Both the position numbers and the translations under genes were made by a program. Positions 36,074 to 45,166 of a stretch of 64,000 nt of DNA are shown one piece after another. Source of the DNA: Ohtaekwangia koreensis (GTDB lineage Bacteria; Bacteroidota; Bacteroidia; Cytophagales; Cyclobacteriaceae); contig NZ_FUZU01000003.1 of the NCBI RefSeq assembly GCF_900167975.1, positions 868,001-932,000 on the forward strand, in the 5' to 3' direction. Every line of letters begins with the position of its first letter. Position 1 is the first letter of the stretch. The notes below the pieces were generated by a model. The model searched no databases, was not told the origin of the DNA, and saw nothing but the letters and a program-made list of their open reading frames with translations.

Positions 36074-37027
36074 CTATTTATACTTTTCAAGGTTAACCTT
36101 AACAGGTACTAATTCTTTTTCAATTTGTGCACGGTTGTGCTCATACCACGGCGGAAGTTTCAATGCTTCGCCAAGATGTTTCTCATCTTCATCTACTGAA
36201 AATCCCGGGCCAGCCGTTGCTATTTCAAAGAGAACGCCTCCCGGCTCACGGAAATATATAGATGTAAAATATTGTCTGTCCAGCACCGGTGTAGGATTCA
36301 GCGAACGCTGTACGATCTTCTCGCGCACCAGCAACTGCGTCTCTTTTGTCGGAGTACTAAACGCGAGGTGATGCACTGTACCGCTACCACTGAGTCCTTT
36401 GAGACTATCCGGTGAACAAAGTATATCTATATAATTGCCGGGCGAATTCTGCGCCGCGAACCTGAACCGGTTTCCCTTCTCAGCGATCAACACATGGTCG
36501 AGTTGCCCGGTTAATATAGCCGCGGTACGCTCATACCCTTCCTCCCATATTTCCACACTATAAAAACCTTTGATGGCATGCTCCAGGGGAATCAATCCAT
36601 AGGTAAAACCGGGCCTTGTATCGATGTCGTTAAAGACAAGCTCCAAGCCGAGGCCGTCCATGTCCTCCAGGTATACCACGACTTCTTTCTCAAAACGTTC
36701 CTGCGGTTCCTGGAATTTAATATCAAAGCGTTTCAAGCGGTCGAGCCAAAAATCAAGGGCGCTATACGGAACGGAGAAAGCCGTTGTATTCAGAAATCCC
36801 TTTCCGTGACGGCCTTTTACCAAACCGCTATAGGGAAAGAACGTAAGGATGCTTCCCGGATTTCCCTGTTCATCACCATAGTATATATGATATACACCCT
36901 GTGCATCAAAGTTCACCGTCTTTTTAACAAGGCGAACGCCTAATATGCCTGTATAAAAATCTATATTCTCTTGTGCGCCTGACGCTATGGCGGTTACGTG
37001 GTGTATACCGGTGATGAGTTTTTCCAT
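36074..37027 (-). CDS. Ring-cleaving dioxygenase (MhqA/MhqO-like, glyoxalase fold)
   Basis: Iron-dependent extradiol-type dioxygenase family, 317 aa. Two glyoxalase modules are visible: GIHHVTAIASGAQENIDFYT then VKKTVNFD at the N-terminus, and GSGTVHHLAFSTPTKE then SIYFREPGGVLFEIATAGPG at the C-terminus. Conserved His and Glu in these motifs are the probable metal ligands. It is a paralogue of the adjacent protein at 37052 (24 bp upstream); both share the ending HLGEALKLPPWYE / ELGKNLKLPAQYE. Bacterial relatives degrade hydroquinone-type compounds. Confidence 0.9.
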   Translation of the reverse strand: MEKLITGIHHVTAIASGAQENIDFYTGILGVRLVKKTVNFDAQGVYHIYYGDEQGNPGSILTFFPYSGLVKGRHGKGFLNTTAFSVPYSALDFWLDRLKRFDIKFQEPQERFEKEVVVYLEDMDGLGLELVFNDIDTRPGFTYGLIPLEHAIKGFYSVEIWEEGYERTAAILTGQLDHVLIAEKGNRFRFAAQNSPGNYIDILCSPDSLKGLSGSGTVHHLAFSTPTKETQLLVREKIVQRSLNPTPVLDRQYFTSIYFREPGGVLFEIATAGPGFSVDEDEKHLGEALKLPPWYEHNRAQIEKELVPVKVNLEKYK

Positions 37028-37051
37028 GGGAAGATCCTTACGTTTGTTTAT

Positions 37052-37987
37052 TTATACTAATGCCGGAAGTACTTTTTCAATGGCTGCACGGTCGGCTTCA
37101 TATTGTGCAGGTAGTTTCAAATTCTTACCTAATTCATTTACAGGTTCATCTACTGAAAATCCAGGATTGTCGGTAGCAAGCTCAAATAATACTCCTCCCG
37201 GTTCTCTGAAATATAGTGAGAAGAAATAGTTACGGTCGATTTTCTGTGTAATGTTAAATCCTTTCTTCACGACCTTATCACGGAAGTGCATTAATATAGC
37301 TTCATCTTTTACACGGAACGCAACGTGGTGAATGGTTCCGCTACCCCCTACTGAATTTACATCGGCAGTTGCTTCGATCAGGTCTACCACCGAGGCATTT
37401 TCAATGGCGTTGGTAGTATAGCGATAACGGTTGCCATCTTGTGCTTGCAATGTATAGTCAAATATATCTGTCAGCACTGCAGCAGTCGCCTTTACGTTAC
37501 GCAACGTGAGGGTTATGCTATGAAATCCTTTGGTAGCAACATTTGCTTTTACATCCTGCGTTTCCCAAGGCTTACGCGAGTCTGCTTGTTTGGGCACGAT
37601 CAATGCAAGCTTTAATCCGTCCGGGTCTTCGAATGATAAATACTGTTCGCCGAATCGTTCACCACTGCCGGTAACTTTCACGCTATACTGCTCAAAGCGT
37701 CTCTTCCAGAAATCAAAACTTCCTTCCGGAACAGCGTAGCCAATTTCAGTAGCCATACCCGGTCCTGTCTTACCAGTTGTTATACCCTCCCAAGGAAAGA
37801 AAGTCAGGATCGTTCCCGGTGAACCGATCTCATCACCAAAATAAAAATGATATGTACCCGGGTCGTCAAAGTTAACAGTCTTCTTTACCATGCGCAGACC
37901 GAGCACCGTGGTATAAAATTCATAATTACGTTTCGCATTGCCAGCGATGGCCGTTATGTGATGGATTCCTAATACCTTGTTTTCCAT
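37052..37987 (-). CDS. Ring-cleaving dioxygenase (MhqA/MhqO-like), paralogue of the next gene
   Basis: First gene of the detoxification operon, 311 aa from the ATG at 37987 (MENKVLGIHHITAIAG); the frame extends to 38068, but the extra residues do not fit the family. It shares with its neighbour the module starts GIHHITAIAGNAKRNYEFYT and GSGTIHHVAFRVKDE and the ligand segment SLYFREPGGVLFELATDNPG. The pair probably arose by tandem duplication and then diverged, since they share the frame of motifs but not long identical stretches. Probable role: cleavage of quinol or catechol-like rings. Confidence 0.9.
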   Translation of the reverse strand: MENKVLGIHHITAIAGNAKRNYEFYTTVLGLRMVKKTVNFDDPGTYHFYFGDEIGSPGTILTFFPWEGITTGKTGPGMATEIGYAVPEGSFDFWKRRFEQYSVKVTGSGERFGEQYLSFEDPDGLKLALIVPKQADSRKPWETQDVKANVATKGFHSITLTLRNVKATAAVLTDIFDYTLQAQDGNRYRYTTNAIENASVVDLIEATADVNSVGGSGTIHHVAFRVKDEAILMHFRDKVVKKGFNITQKIDRNYFFSLYFREPGGVLFELATDNPGFSVDEPVNELGKNLKLPAQYEADRAAIEKVLPALV

Positions 37988-38149
37988 AAATTTCAGTTTG
38001 TTAAAACTTTTTGATTGATGATAGTAAAACGTTTTTACAGAATAAAAATCTGTGAAAACGTGGTCCATTATATGTACAATTGTCGGGATTGATTGTACAA
38101 ATTATGGCAGATGCCTGAACAGTGGTAAAAACTGATAACGCTAACACTT

Positions 38150-38593
38150 TCAGAACTTACGAATAATGATTACACCGGTAACAATGAGTACGATACCGAG
38201 TATCCTCCAAAGGTTAATCGGGTGTTGTTGCGCCACTAATATATTGAAGTGATCGAGGGCTACAGCAATTACCATTTGTCCTGCTACTACAAGTCCGAAG
38301 GTCATAGCCGGACCAATACGCGGAAAAGAAAGAATGATCGCAGTAACGTAGAAGGCTCCTAATATACCACCCGTCCATGCATAGTACGGAGCGGTACGCA
38401 TACTTGCCAGCGAAACTGATTCGCGGGTAAAAAGTATATATAGGATAATAGCCGTTGCGCCTACAACAAACGATATCATGGATGCAAACACAGGGCTCTC
38501 CAGCGACTTGCCCAGCTTCGTATTTAATCCGGCTTGTATCGGCAGAAACGCTCCCGACAGAAAAGCAATGCTAAACCAAATAATTTTATTCAT
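38150..38593 (-). CDS. Small DMT-superfamily transporter (YdcZ/DUF606 type)
   Basis: Inner-membrane protein of 147 aa with five hydrophobic segments (IIWFSIAFLSGAFLPIQAGL, FASMISFVVGATAIILYILF, WTGGILGAFYVTAIILSF, MTFGLVVAGQMVIAVALDHF, LGIVLIVTGVIII). The layout is that of a half-size drug/metabolite transporter, expected to act as a dimer. It lies 81 bp downstream of the AraC regulator on the same strand. A drug or metabolite export role fits the family, without a specific substrate. Confidence 0.88.
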   Translation of the reverse strand: MNKIIWFSIAFLSGAFLPIQAGLNTKLGKSLESPVFASMISFVVGATAIILYILFTRESVSLASMRTAPYYAWTGGILGAFYVTAIILSFPRIGPAMTFGLVVAGQMVIAVALDHFNILVAQQHPINLWRILGIVLIVTGVIIIRKF

Positions 38594-38674
38594 GGGATTT
38601 TTTTACAATAATACTATAGATGCTATATAAATCAATAACCGTTGTAGAGTAATGATAATCCCCCGGCTAAGGTT

Positions 38675-39550
38675 CTATTCTAAATGATTGGCAACTTCCT
38701 TTTTATAGTCCGTAAAATTTATACCGGATCCATTTTTAAAATACTTGCTGAAATGTGCGAGATCATCAAAGCCGAGGTCGAATGCAATCTCTTTCATACT
38801 CGTATCAGTATATATAGCGTGTCGCTTGGCTTCCAGGATAATCCGTTGCTTAATGTGGTCACTCGCAGGTAGACTGGTAATCTTCTTTACGGTCTCATTT
38901 AAATGATTCGGTGTAACGGATAATGCATCGGCATAGTAACTCACCGTCTTTTGTTTTATAAAGCTCTTCTCTAGCAGATCGAGAAAATTTTTAACAAGCT
39001 CCATACTCTTCATATGCAGCGCATTTATATCAGACTTATGATATTGTCTCGTCAGGTAGATCAGGAATATTTTCAGAAAGCCTCTTAATATTTCGCTTCT
39101 CAGCAGGAAAAAATTGCTATACTCCTTCATCATTTTCTGAGTAACCTCAAGCATCTCAGCACTCATTTCTTCTGTTACGCGAATACCAGAGCCCGGCAAT
39201 TTATAGAACAACCCGGTGTTGAAAAGCAGATCGTAATTATCTTCCGTGAGACAAAAAAATTCTGAAGTAAAGGAAATTACATAGCCTTCTATCGCTGCGT
39301 CTGCCTTTAGTAAATGCACTTGTCCTGGAGTAAGACAATAGACAGTATCGTCATGAATTTCAAATTTGTCAAGATCGATCAAATGTGTTCCCGAACCTTT
39401 TCGAATCCAAAGAATAACAAAGTAGTTATGTTTGTGAGGTACTGAATTTTGTTCTGCGCGATTCTTTTCTATCCACTCCATCGTATGGATTTCAAACGGA
39501 GTATTTTTTACCGGATCACCAAGCTCTAATATTGGAGTTGTTTGTTGCAT
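38675..39550 (-). CDS. AraC-family transcriptional regulator
   Basis: DNA-binding protein of 291 aa. The N-terminal half is a cupin-like sensor domain (VPHKHNYFVILWIRKGSGTH, then CLTPGQVHLLKADAAIEGYV). The C-terminal ~100 residues are the AraC tandem helix-turn-helix (ALSVTPNHLNETVKKITSLP and MKEIAFDLGFDDLAHFSKYF). It diverges from the pirin gene at 39777 across 226 bp, and is cotranscribed with or just upstream of the small transporter. It is a natural candidate controller of the flanking detoxification genes; the inducer is unknown. Confidence 0.92.
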   Translation of the reverse strand: MQQTTPILELGDPVKNTPFEIHTMEWIEKNRAEQNSVPHKHNYFVILWIRKGSGTHLIDLDKFEIHDDTVYCLTPGQVHLLKADAAIEGYVISFTSEFFCLTEDNYDLLFNTGLFYKLPGSGIRVTEEMSAEMLEVTQKMMKEYSNFFLLRSEILRGFLKIFLIYLTRQYHKSDINALHMKSMELVKNFLDLLEKSFIKQKTVSYYADALSVTPNHLNETVKKITSLPASDHIKQRIILEAKRHAIYTDTSMKEIAFDLGFDDLAHFSKYFKNGSGINFTDYKKEVANHLE

Positions 39551-39776
39551 ATACTTTCAGACGCAATGTTAAATTACAACAGCTTTCAAATTTACATCTT
39601 TTATGATAGTCGGTAACATCAAGAGGCAGAAAACGGTCTCCCCGCATTCATTTCTTAACCTAGTTCAACGTCACTACCGTACCAAGGGCTGTAGTTTTAC
39701 GATCTATATAGAGCTATAGCTTTTGTTCGTTCATAAGCACGGCTTTTTTTAAAAACAACATAACGGAAAGAACAAC

Positions 39777-40487
39777 ATGCACTATCAAATTTATAAACCA
39801 GCCGAACGTGGCGTGAAAGACATTGGCTGGCTGCAAAGTAATTTTACATTCAGCTTTTCAAATCACTACGACCCTATACGCAGTGGCTTCGGACTATTGC
39901 GCGTTTTTAATGATGACTTTGTTAAACCTGAAAATGGTTTCGGTCTGCATGCCCATACAAACATGGAGATCATTTCCATTATGCTCAGCGGCTCAATGAA
40001 TCATATAGATTCTCTCGGCTATAAAGAGGTGGTAACAAAGGACTGGGTACAGATCATGAGTGCGGGAAGCGGCTTGCGCCATGAAGAGCATAACGTTGGT
40101 ACGGATGACGTAAACTTTCTGCAGATCTGGATTGAACCCAAAGTTCAAAATATAGCACCGCGTTATCAGCGGAGATATTTCCCGGAAGAAAAAAGATTGA
40201 ATAAACTGGTGACGGTAGTGAGTTCTGAAGAAGGACAAGGCCACTGCTGGATCAATCAGAATGCAAAGCTATCGCTCGGCCTTTTTGAAAAAGGACTCGA
40301 GGTGAAGTATACATTCAACCCGGTCAATAAAGCTGTATTTATATTTGTGATCAGTGGTTCCATTCAGGCTAATTCACAACCGGTAGGCGAACGACATGGT
40401 ATAGGAATCTGGGATGCTGATACAATCAACCTGAATTTTTTATCAGAGAGCAGAATTATTATCATTGAAACTCCGATCAATCCATAA
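39777..40487 (+). CDS. Pirin-family bicupin protein
   Basis: Bicupin of 236 aa, YhhW-like. The metal-binding N-terminal cupin shows the pattern FGLHAHTNMEIISIMLSGSM then NHIDSLG, with conserved His and Glu, followed by GSGLRHEEHN. Some pirins are quercetin 2,3-dioxygenases and others modulate regulators or oxidative metabolism. It faces the AraC gene and is 87 bp upstream of the FMN reductase. With ring-cleaving enzymes nearby, a dioxygenase role on phenolics or quinones is plausible. Confidence 0.9.
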   Translation: MHYQIYKPAERGVKDIGWLQSNFTFSFSNHYDPIRSGFGLLRVFNDDFVKPENGFGLHAHTNMEIISIMLSGSMNHIDSLGYKEVVTKDWVQIMSAGSGLRHEEHNVGTDDVNFLQIWIEPKVQNIAPRYQRRYFPEEKRLNKLVTVVSSEEGQGHCWINQNAKLSLGLFEKGLEVKYTFNPVNKAVFIFVISGSIQANSQPVGERHGIGIWDADTINLNFLSESRIIIIETPINP

Positions 40488-40574
40488 GTATATAATGTTG
40501 ACCTCTATAAGTATATCTTTTGGTCGACCTTAAATTGGATGCTTAAACTAAAAAGAAGCTTTTAGCTATATATC

Positions 40575-41141
40575 ATGTACAAACTTAGAATTATTACCTC
40601 GACCACACGCCCTGGCAGAAAAGGAGAATCTATTGCAGAATGGACACAAGAAATTGCAAAATCGCATCAGGACTTTGATACCCGTATACTGGATCTTGCC
40701 GAGATAAATTTACCATTCATGGATGAAGCAGCACATCCACGCTTGCAACAGTATGAACATGAGCACACTAAAAAATGGAGTGCACAGATTGAAGAGGCTG
40801 ATGCTTTTATCATTGTATTGGCAGAGTATAATTATGGCTTCCCTGCTCCTATTAAAAATGCACTTGACTTTCTGCACAATGAATGGGCCTATAAGCCTGT
40901 TGGTTTTGTTAGCTATGGAGGACTCTCCGGTGGAACGCGTTCGGTACAGATGCTAAAAGAAGTGGTTACTACACTTAAACTCGTTCCACTCACCGAAGCT
41001 GTAACAATACCTTTTTTCTCTAAGTATTTTGATGATCAGGATACTTTTAAAGGGGATGAATCGCTGCAGAAATCAGCACATATACTCTTTACTGAACTTG
41101 CCCGCTGGACGAAAGCACTGGCAACCTTGCGCACAAAGTAA
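40575..41141 (+). CDS. NAD(P)H-dependent FMN reductase (flavodoxin-like)
   Basis: Flavodoxin-fold reductase of 188 aa. The FMN phosphate loop is STTRPGRKGESIAEW; the flavin-binding segments are EYNYGFPAPIKNALDFLHNE and SYGGLSGGTRSVQML. Related enzymes reduce FMN, quinones or azo compounds. The stop codon directly abuts that of the convergent YceI gene (TAA ends at 41141, the opposite stop begins at 41142). Location next to pirin suggests quinone reduction in a detoxification set. Confidence 0.92.
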   Translation: MYKLRIITSTTRPGRKGESIAEWTQEIAKSHQDFDTRILDLAEINLPFMDEAAHPRLQQYEHEHTKKWSAQIEEADAFIIVLAEYNYGFPAPIKNALDFLHNEWAYKPVGFVSYGGLSGGTRSVQMLKEVVTTLKLVPLTEAVTIPFFSKYFDDQDTFKGDESLQKSAHILFTELARWTKALATLRTK

Positions 41142-41684
41142 CTAAGTGTTTACTTTTAAGAGTTGAACATCGCAGGCCACCGTCACCATATCATCTATCA
41201 GAACACCTTGTTTATCAAAGAAAGTATTCCAGGTGATATTAAAGTCCTTTCGGTTCAACACCAGGTTGAACCGAAAGCCTGCTTTCAGATTTCCCATCGG
41301 GTCTTGTGTAATGCCCGCGAATTCAACCGGTAGGGATACCGTTGCTTCTGTCCCTTTGATACGCAGACTCCCTTCTACCATTAAGCGGGTGTTATCTTGT
41401 TGTACTTTACCTGAATGAAATACAATGGTAGGAAACCGATTTGCATCCAAAAAATCTGCAGATCGTAAATGAGCATCGCGCTCGTTGTTCCCAGTAAAAA
41501 CAGAATGTGAATAGATCGTTATGTCGATCTCGCACTCCCGGAAATCATCATGCTCTGTGATCACAGAACCTTCGAATTCCAGGAACCATCCTGAAACAAA
41601 AGTCAAAAGCAAATATTTTGTTTCGAACCTGATCTTCGAGTGAACAGGATCCACAATCCATTTCTTTATAGTTGAATCGGTCAT
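41142..41684 (-). CDS. YceI-family lipocalin-like protein
   Basis: YceI beta-barrel of 180 aa (WIVDPVHSKIRFETKYLLLT, VFTGNNERDAHLRSADFLDA, VEGSLRIKGTEATVSLPVEF). The family binds amphiphilic isoprenoids such as quinones. Most members are periplasmic; this one has no obvious signal peptide, so it may be cytoplasmic. It ends exactly against the convergent FMN reductase. A quinone-binding protein fits the neighbouring quinone-type enzymes, but this is contextual inference. Confidence 0.9.
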   Translation of the reverse strand: MTDSTIKKWIVDPVHSKIRFETKYLLLTFVSGWFLEFEGSVITEHDDFRECEIDITIYSHSVFTGNNERDAHLRSADFLDANRFPTIVFHSGKVQQDNTRLMVEGSLRIKGTEATVSLPVEFAGITQDPMGNLKAGFRFNLVLNRKDFNITWNTFFDKQGVLIDDMVTVACDVQLLKVNT

Positions 41685-41751
41685 GGCTGTTTCTCCGGTT
41701 GAAATTTATTCCAACGAATATATATTTATTCAGGATAAATTCAGGCGGTTC

Positions 41752-42369
41752 CTATTGTTTTAGTTTAGCACGAAGCCAGGCTATATTCTTTTCTTTACCA
41801 CCTTGCTGTTGTACCTGAGCATACGTTGTATGAAATGTATGGCTGGACAACAATGCGAGCGATTTACTCCGCCATGCATCCTTACTGATTTTTTTCTTAT
41901 AAAGAATCTGATACTCCTTGCGCATCAGTTTACTTCGATCCTTGAACTCTTTGGTGCCAAAGTGAAACAGATCAGCATCACATAAAATCTGTTCCAACAG
42001 ATCATGAGGCCGCTGCGGCAGGCGTGTAGCCAGTATACAACTTTTAACACGGGCTATATTTACAGGGTCAACTTGTTTTGCTGCAAGAAATCCCTCTACG
42101 CGGAGTGCTCCCTTTTCTTCATGGTGAAAGGGATCATCAAAATAACCAATATCGTGAAACCAGGCCGCGGTAATCAATATAGTATAATCTTCATCACTCA
42201 ACTTGTAATGTTCTGCAATTCGCTTCGCGGCTTTTACAACGGACTTTGTATGATACAGGTCGTGATACTGCAAAATCGATTTGTCATGAAATTTACCAAA
42301 GATAGTCTTGACATACTTCTTCGATGATTCTATAATACTGGAATCAACAGAAAGACTCTTGGTCTTCAT
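41752..42369 (-). CDS. HD-domain phosphohydrolase
   Basis: HD-superfamily protein of 205 aa, started at the ATG at 42369 (MKTKSLSVDSS); the frame runs to 42405 and would overlap the upstream stop. Metal-binding signature: YHDLYHTKSVVKAAKRIAEH, then AAWFHDIGYFDDPFHHEEKG and LCDADLFHFGTKEF. Such proteins hydrolyse nucleotides or second messengers. No other domain is present. It follows the GAF-domain gene by 13 bp, so the two are probably cotranscribed and may act in the same signalling step. Confidence 0.88.
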   Translation of the reverse strand: MKTKSLSVDSSIIESSKKYVKTIFGKFHDKSILQYHDLYHTKSVVKAAKRIAEHYKLSDEDYTILITAAWFHDIGYFDDPFHHEEKGALRVEGFLAAKQVDPVNIARVKSCILATRLPQRPHDLLEQILCDADLFHFGTKEFKDRSKLMRKEYQILYKKKISKDAWRSKSLALLSSHTFHTTYAQVQQQGGKEKNIAWLRAKLKQ

Positions 42370-42382
42370 ACGTATAGAAATT

Positions 42383-44734
42383 TTAGTGATATTTAACTCC
42401 CACACGTAACGCCTTCAGGCGGTTTACGCCTTGCAGTTCTTCGAGATCAAGGTATTCAATATGATCTTCGAGTAAACCCGTTTTCTGCAGCTCTTGTATA
42501 TAGCCTACATATTCCTGCGCTTCCTGCTGACTAAAATATACCATCGCGATCTTGCCAGGCTGGGTCAGGCGTTCTTTCGTGTTCTTGATCAATACCTTGT
42601 CGATCCGCTTTTTGATCACCTCATATCGTATGTTGTACGCTCCTTCTACATCGAAACGTCTTTCATCATTCCGAAAACTTATATCGATCGGGTTGGCATG
42701 TATAAAGATCAATTGTGTAGTGTGCAGTTGCCGGCTCATCTGAGGCAACAACCGTTGTGTGAGTCGCGCAATCTCAGCCATAGATTGTAATTGCCACCTG
42801 CGGAGTTGCTTCAGGAAATCATGTTCAAAATGTTTATCAGGCGCAATCGACTGGCCTATGTATATATCGTACTCTATACCGTCTGTTCGGAATTTCTCGA
42901 AGTAAAAAGGATATATAGTTTGAAGTTCTTTCTGAGCATTGTCGAAGTACTGATTTACCTTCGTGTTTATAAGCTGTAAAGAAGTTTCCAACTCCCATCG
43001 GTTTTTAAAAGCAGAGCCTTCACGCTCATCAATTGCAGTAAAATATGTATCTATAGCATCACTTGTTTGAGGATACGTCTTTTTCATTTCCAGCAGATAC
43101 GGATTCACTTCGGACTCGAGGAAGTGATTCAACGCTACTTCATCCTTCGAATTGAAATAACCATCTATATGTTCCGACCACCGTCTACATTCATCACTCA
43201 AGGCACCATCCGTATGGTTGGCCTTAGCATTCTGAATGGTTTCCAACGTGGCTGACAACACTGTGAGTTGATTTTTGATGTCTTCATGAATAGCACGGTT
43301 TCGTTCCGAAGTAGAGTTCCGAACATCGATTGCCCCATACAATGGGTATACGTCTTCGAACCGTACCGTTTCTATTCCAGGATTACTCAGGTCACTATAA
43401 TTCTTACGCAAATGCTTCCAGGCAGCTTCATTGAATTTCCATTGAACCGATGGCTGCAATGAGGTAAACTTGTCACGGATAATATTTTCGATCTTTGCAT
43501 TAAACTCATCGCGGCTAAACTTCAGCAGCTGGGCAATCAACGGCAGGGCCGACTGTACTTTGGAGAACAGACGTTCATCAAACAACACCCGATGCATCGA
43601 GTATATCTCCAGTACACCGGTTAATTGATTATGATAAAATACAGGAAGCAACGCATACGAATCAACACCGGTCGGCTTCAACAGTAAAAGCAAAGGATCG
43701 TTCGAATCATTTTCTTGTGATATAGCATTGTATGCCACCACCTTTGGATTCTCCTGATACTCCTTCAGCATCGCGCTTAAGGATTCTTCCGTGCGGCCGG
43801 AAGCGATTAATGCATTAATGAGTATACTTTGAATATTCTCATCGTTGGCAGCAAAGATAGATTTGCCATTTACACCTACAATGGGCGCAAGACGGAACTC
43901 GATCATTGCATTGCCTGCTATATTTTTAAGCGTCTGCGCGATCTGCAGGTACTGATCATTGCTATAGGAATGCTGTACCATCACATCACGGATGTTCTGC
44001 AGAGAGTGTTGAAGCGTTACATCGGTTAACGTAACAACCGTAAATCCATCGAAGGTGAATTTATCAAGCGGCAACATTTTCTTTAACCGGCAAGCCAGTG
44101 CTTCAGACTCCGTGCCATCGTGTAGATATATAGCCAGCAGGTCGTAGTCCAATACGGGAAGCTCGCCCTCAACCTGTATATCGATGAACTGCGTGTCTAC
44201 ATGTACTTTGTAAAACTTCGAAAGTTTTGTTTTTGAATCTTTGTATGAATACACTATATCATTCTTGACCAAAGACGAAATGTTGTAAAATCGCTCGAGT
44301 ACAAGTCCATACATAAACTGCGTTTCCTTGCCAACACCACAGCTGTCATTGGAGGGGCGTTTTTGTTCCTTGCTTGTATTGTTATCAGCCAGGAATTTTG
44401 AAAGACTTTCAGTGCTAAAGAACAGTGAACCCGGAAGAGGCGTGCTTAGTCCCCAGAAGGTCTCACGCTCGTCCGCGACCAGCGGAGTCATCACAAAGTA
44501 TACAATTTCAAAAAGCTCCTTGTATTGGGAAATATCTTTGACTGCCAGGCTTGAACTCCAGGACGGATTATTTTCAAAGCGGTCAATTATATACCGGTAG
44601 TATTCAGTTTTAACCGTACGTTCGGTTTGAAGACGGTTTCGTAGATATTGTAAAAAAGGCCTAAAAGACAACGTGACCTGCGCCTGTTGGGAGACTAGGT
44701 CGAATTCATCAATGGGGACTAAAGTAGTTTGCAT
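42383..44734 (-). CDS. GAF-domain protein of unknown function (783 aa)
   Basis: Large cytoplasmic protein without signal peptide or membrane segments. A GAF-like domain is visible at about 320-420 (LLLLLKPTGVDSYALLPVFY and LTGVLEIYSMHRVLFDERLF). The N-terminal ~300 residues and the long helical C-terminal half (IHEDIKNQLTVLSATLETIQ) do not match a family I can name. The C-terminus is rich in charged helices. No kinase, cyclase or diguanylate motif (GGDEF, EAL) is seen. Related GAF proteins of this size are found in Bacteroidota. The HD-domain gene downstream suggests ligand sensing coupled to hydrolysis. Confidence 0.75.
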   Translation of the reverse strand: MQTTLVPIDEFDLVSQQAQVTLSFRPFLQYLRNRLQTERTVKTEYYRYIIDRFENNPSWSSSLAVKDISQYKELFEIVYFVMTPLVADERETFWGLSTPLPGSLFFSTESLSKFLADNNTSKEQKRPSNDSCGVGKETQFMYGLVLERFYNISSLVKNDIVYSYKDSKTKLSKFYKVHVDTQFIDIQVEGELPVLDYDLLAIYLHDGTESEALACRLKKMLPLDKFTFDGFTVVTLTDVTLQHSLQNIRDVMVQHSYSNDQYLQIAQTLKNIAGNAMIEFRLAPIVGVNGKSIFAANDENIQSILINALIASGRTEESLSAMLKEYQENPKVVAYNAISQENDSNDPLLLLLKPTGVDSYALLPVFYHNQLTGVLEIYSMHRVLFDERLFSKVQSALPLIAQLLKFSRDEFNAKIENIIRDKFTSLQPSVQWKFNEAAWKHLRKNYSDLSNPGIETVRFEDVYPLYGAIDVRNSTSERNRAIHEDIKNQLTVLSATLETIQNAKANHTDGALSDECRRWSEHIDGYFNSKDEVALNHFLESEVNPYLLEMKKTYPQTSDAIDTYFTAIDEREGSAFKNRWELETSLQLINTKVNQYFDNAQKELQTIYPFYFEKFRTDGIEYDIYIGQSIAPDKHFEHDFLKQLRRWQLQSMAEIARLTQRLLPQMSRQLHTTQLIFIHANPIDISFRNDERRFDVEGAYNIRYEVIKKRIDKVLIKNTKERLTQPGKIAMVYFSQQEAQEYVGYIQELQKTGLLEDHIEYLDLEELQGVNRLKALRVGVKYH

Positions 44735-45089
44735 AGTAGCTTTCTCATCATTCTGTACGTTTAAACTGATGAACGGCTAACTTTAATTCCCGTATGGCGA
44801 TAATAATTTGTATAGCGCTGATTTTCATTGGAAAAAATGCCTTGCGCACTTCATGATTGCTATTTACAAAACTGAACACACGGACAATATTTTCCATGCA
44901 TTTGCTATTCTGCGCATAGCTTGCAAGTTGATTTCATTCGTTGCCAATGCCCCAATATAGATCTGGATGGCTCTTGCTTGATCGATGAGACCTCAGGCTT
45001 ATGAAGCACCATAGATTTATGGGAACCATTTCATTACCAGCAAGTCCTTCGCCTATAGCCTAAAAAATGTACCGTCATTAAGTCAAAAA
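44735..45089. promoter_or_regulatory. Divergent intergenic region between the GAF gene and tetR
   Basis: About 355 bp. It should hold the GAF-gene promoter on the minus strand; the tetR promoter and operator follow at its right edge. No gene is supported. Confidence 0.45.
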
Positions 45090-45118
45090 TTAATCATTTG
45101 ATTAAATCTTTTGATTAA
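45090..45118. promoter_or_regulatory. Probable TetR operator in the tetR promoter
   Basis: A 16-bp near-palindrome TTAATCATTTGATTAA (45090-45105) is followed at once by an extra half site TTTTGATTAA (45109-45118). The reverse complement of the 16-mer recurs exactly before the efflux operon at 45798. The half site contains the putative -33 TTG (45111-45113) of the tetR promoter, whose -7 box TATCTTTA is at 45132-45139. Binding would block transcription, implying self-repression. Confidence 0.75.
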
Positions 45119-45139
45119 CATGTAACATTTCTATCTTTA
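45111..45139 (+). promoter_or_regulatory. Candidate tetR promoter
   Basis: TTG (45111-45113) and TATCTTTA (45132-45139) are separated by 18 bp; the -7 box differs from TAnnTTTG at the last base. Predicted start near 45146, about 20 bp before the ATG at 45167. It overlaps the operator half site. Confidence 0.45.
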
Positions 45140-45166
45140 CACCCGTACTTGAAGGTATTACCGAAC

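Noticed and set aside
36074-37987. Two neighbouring dioxygenases as one gene split by a frameshift
   Set aside because: Each has a full pair of glyoxalase modules, its own start and stop and normal length, so they are tandem paralogues.
40498-40531. Imperfect hairpin GTTGACC/GGTCGAC after the pirin gene
   Set aside because: Only seven pairs including a G-U pair, with a long loop and no T-run; too weak to call a terminator.
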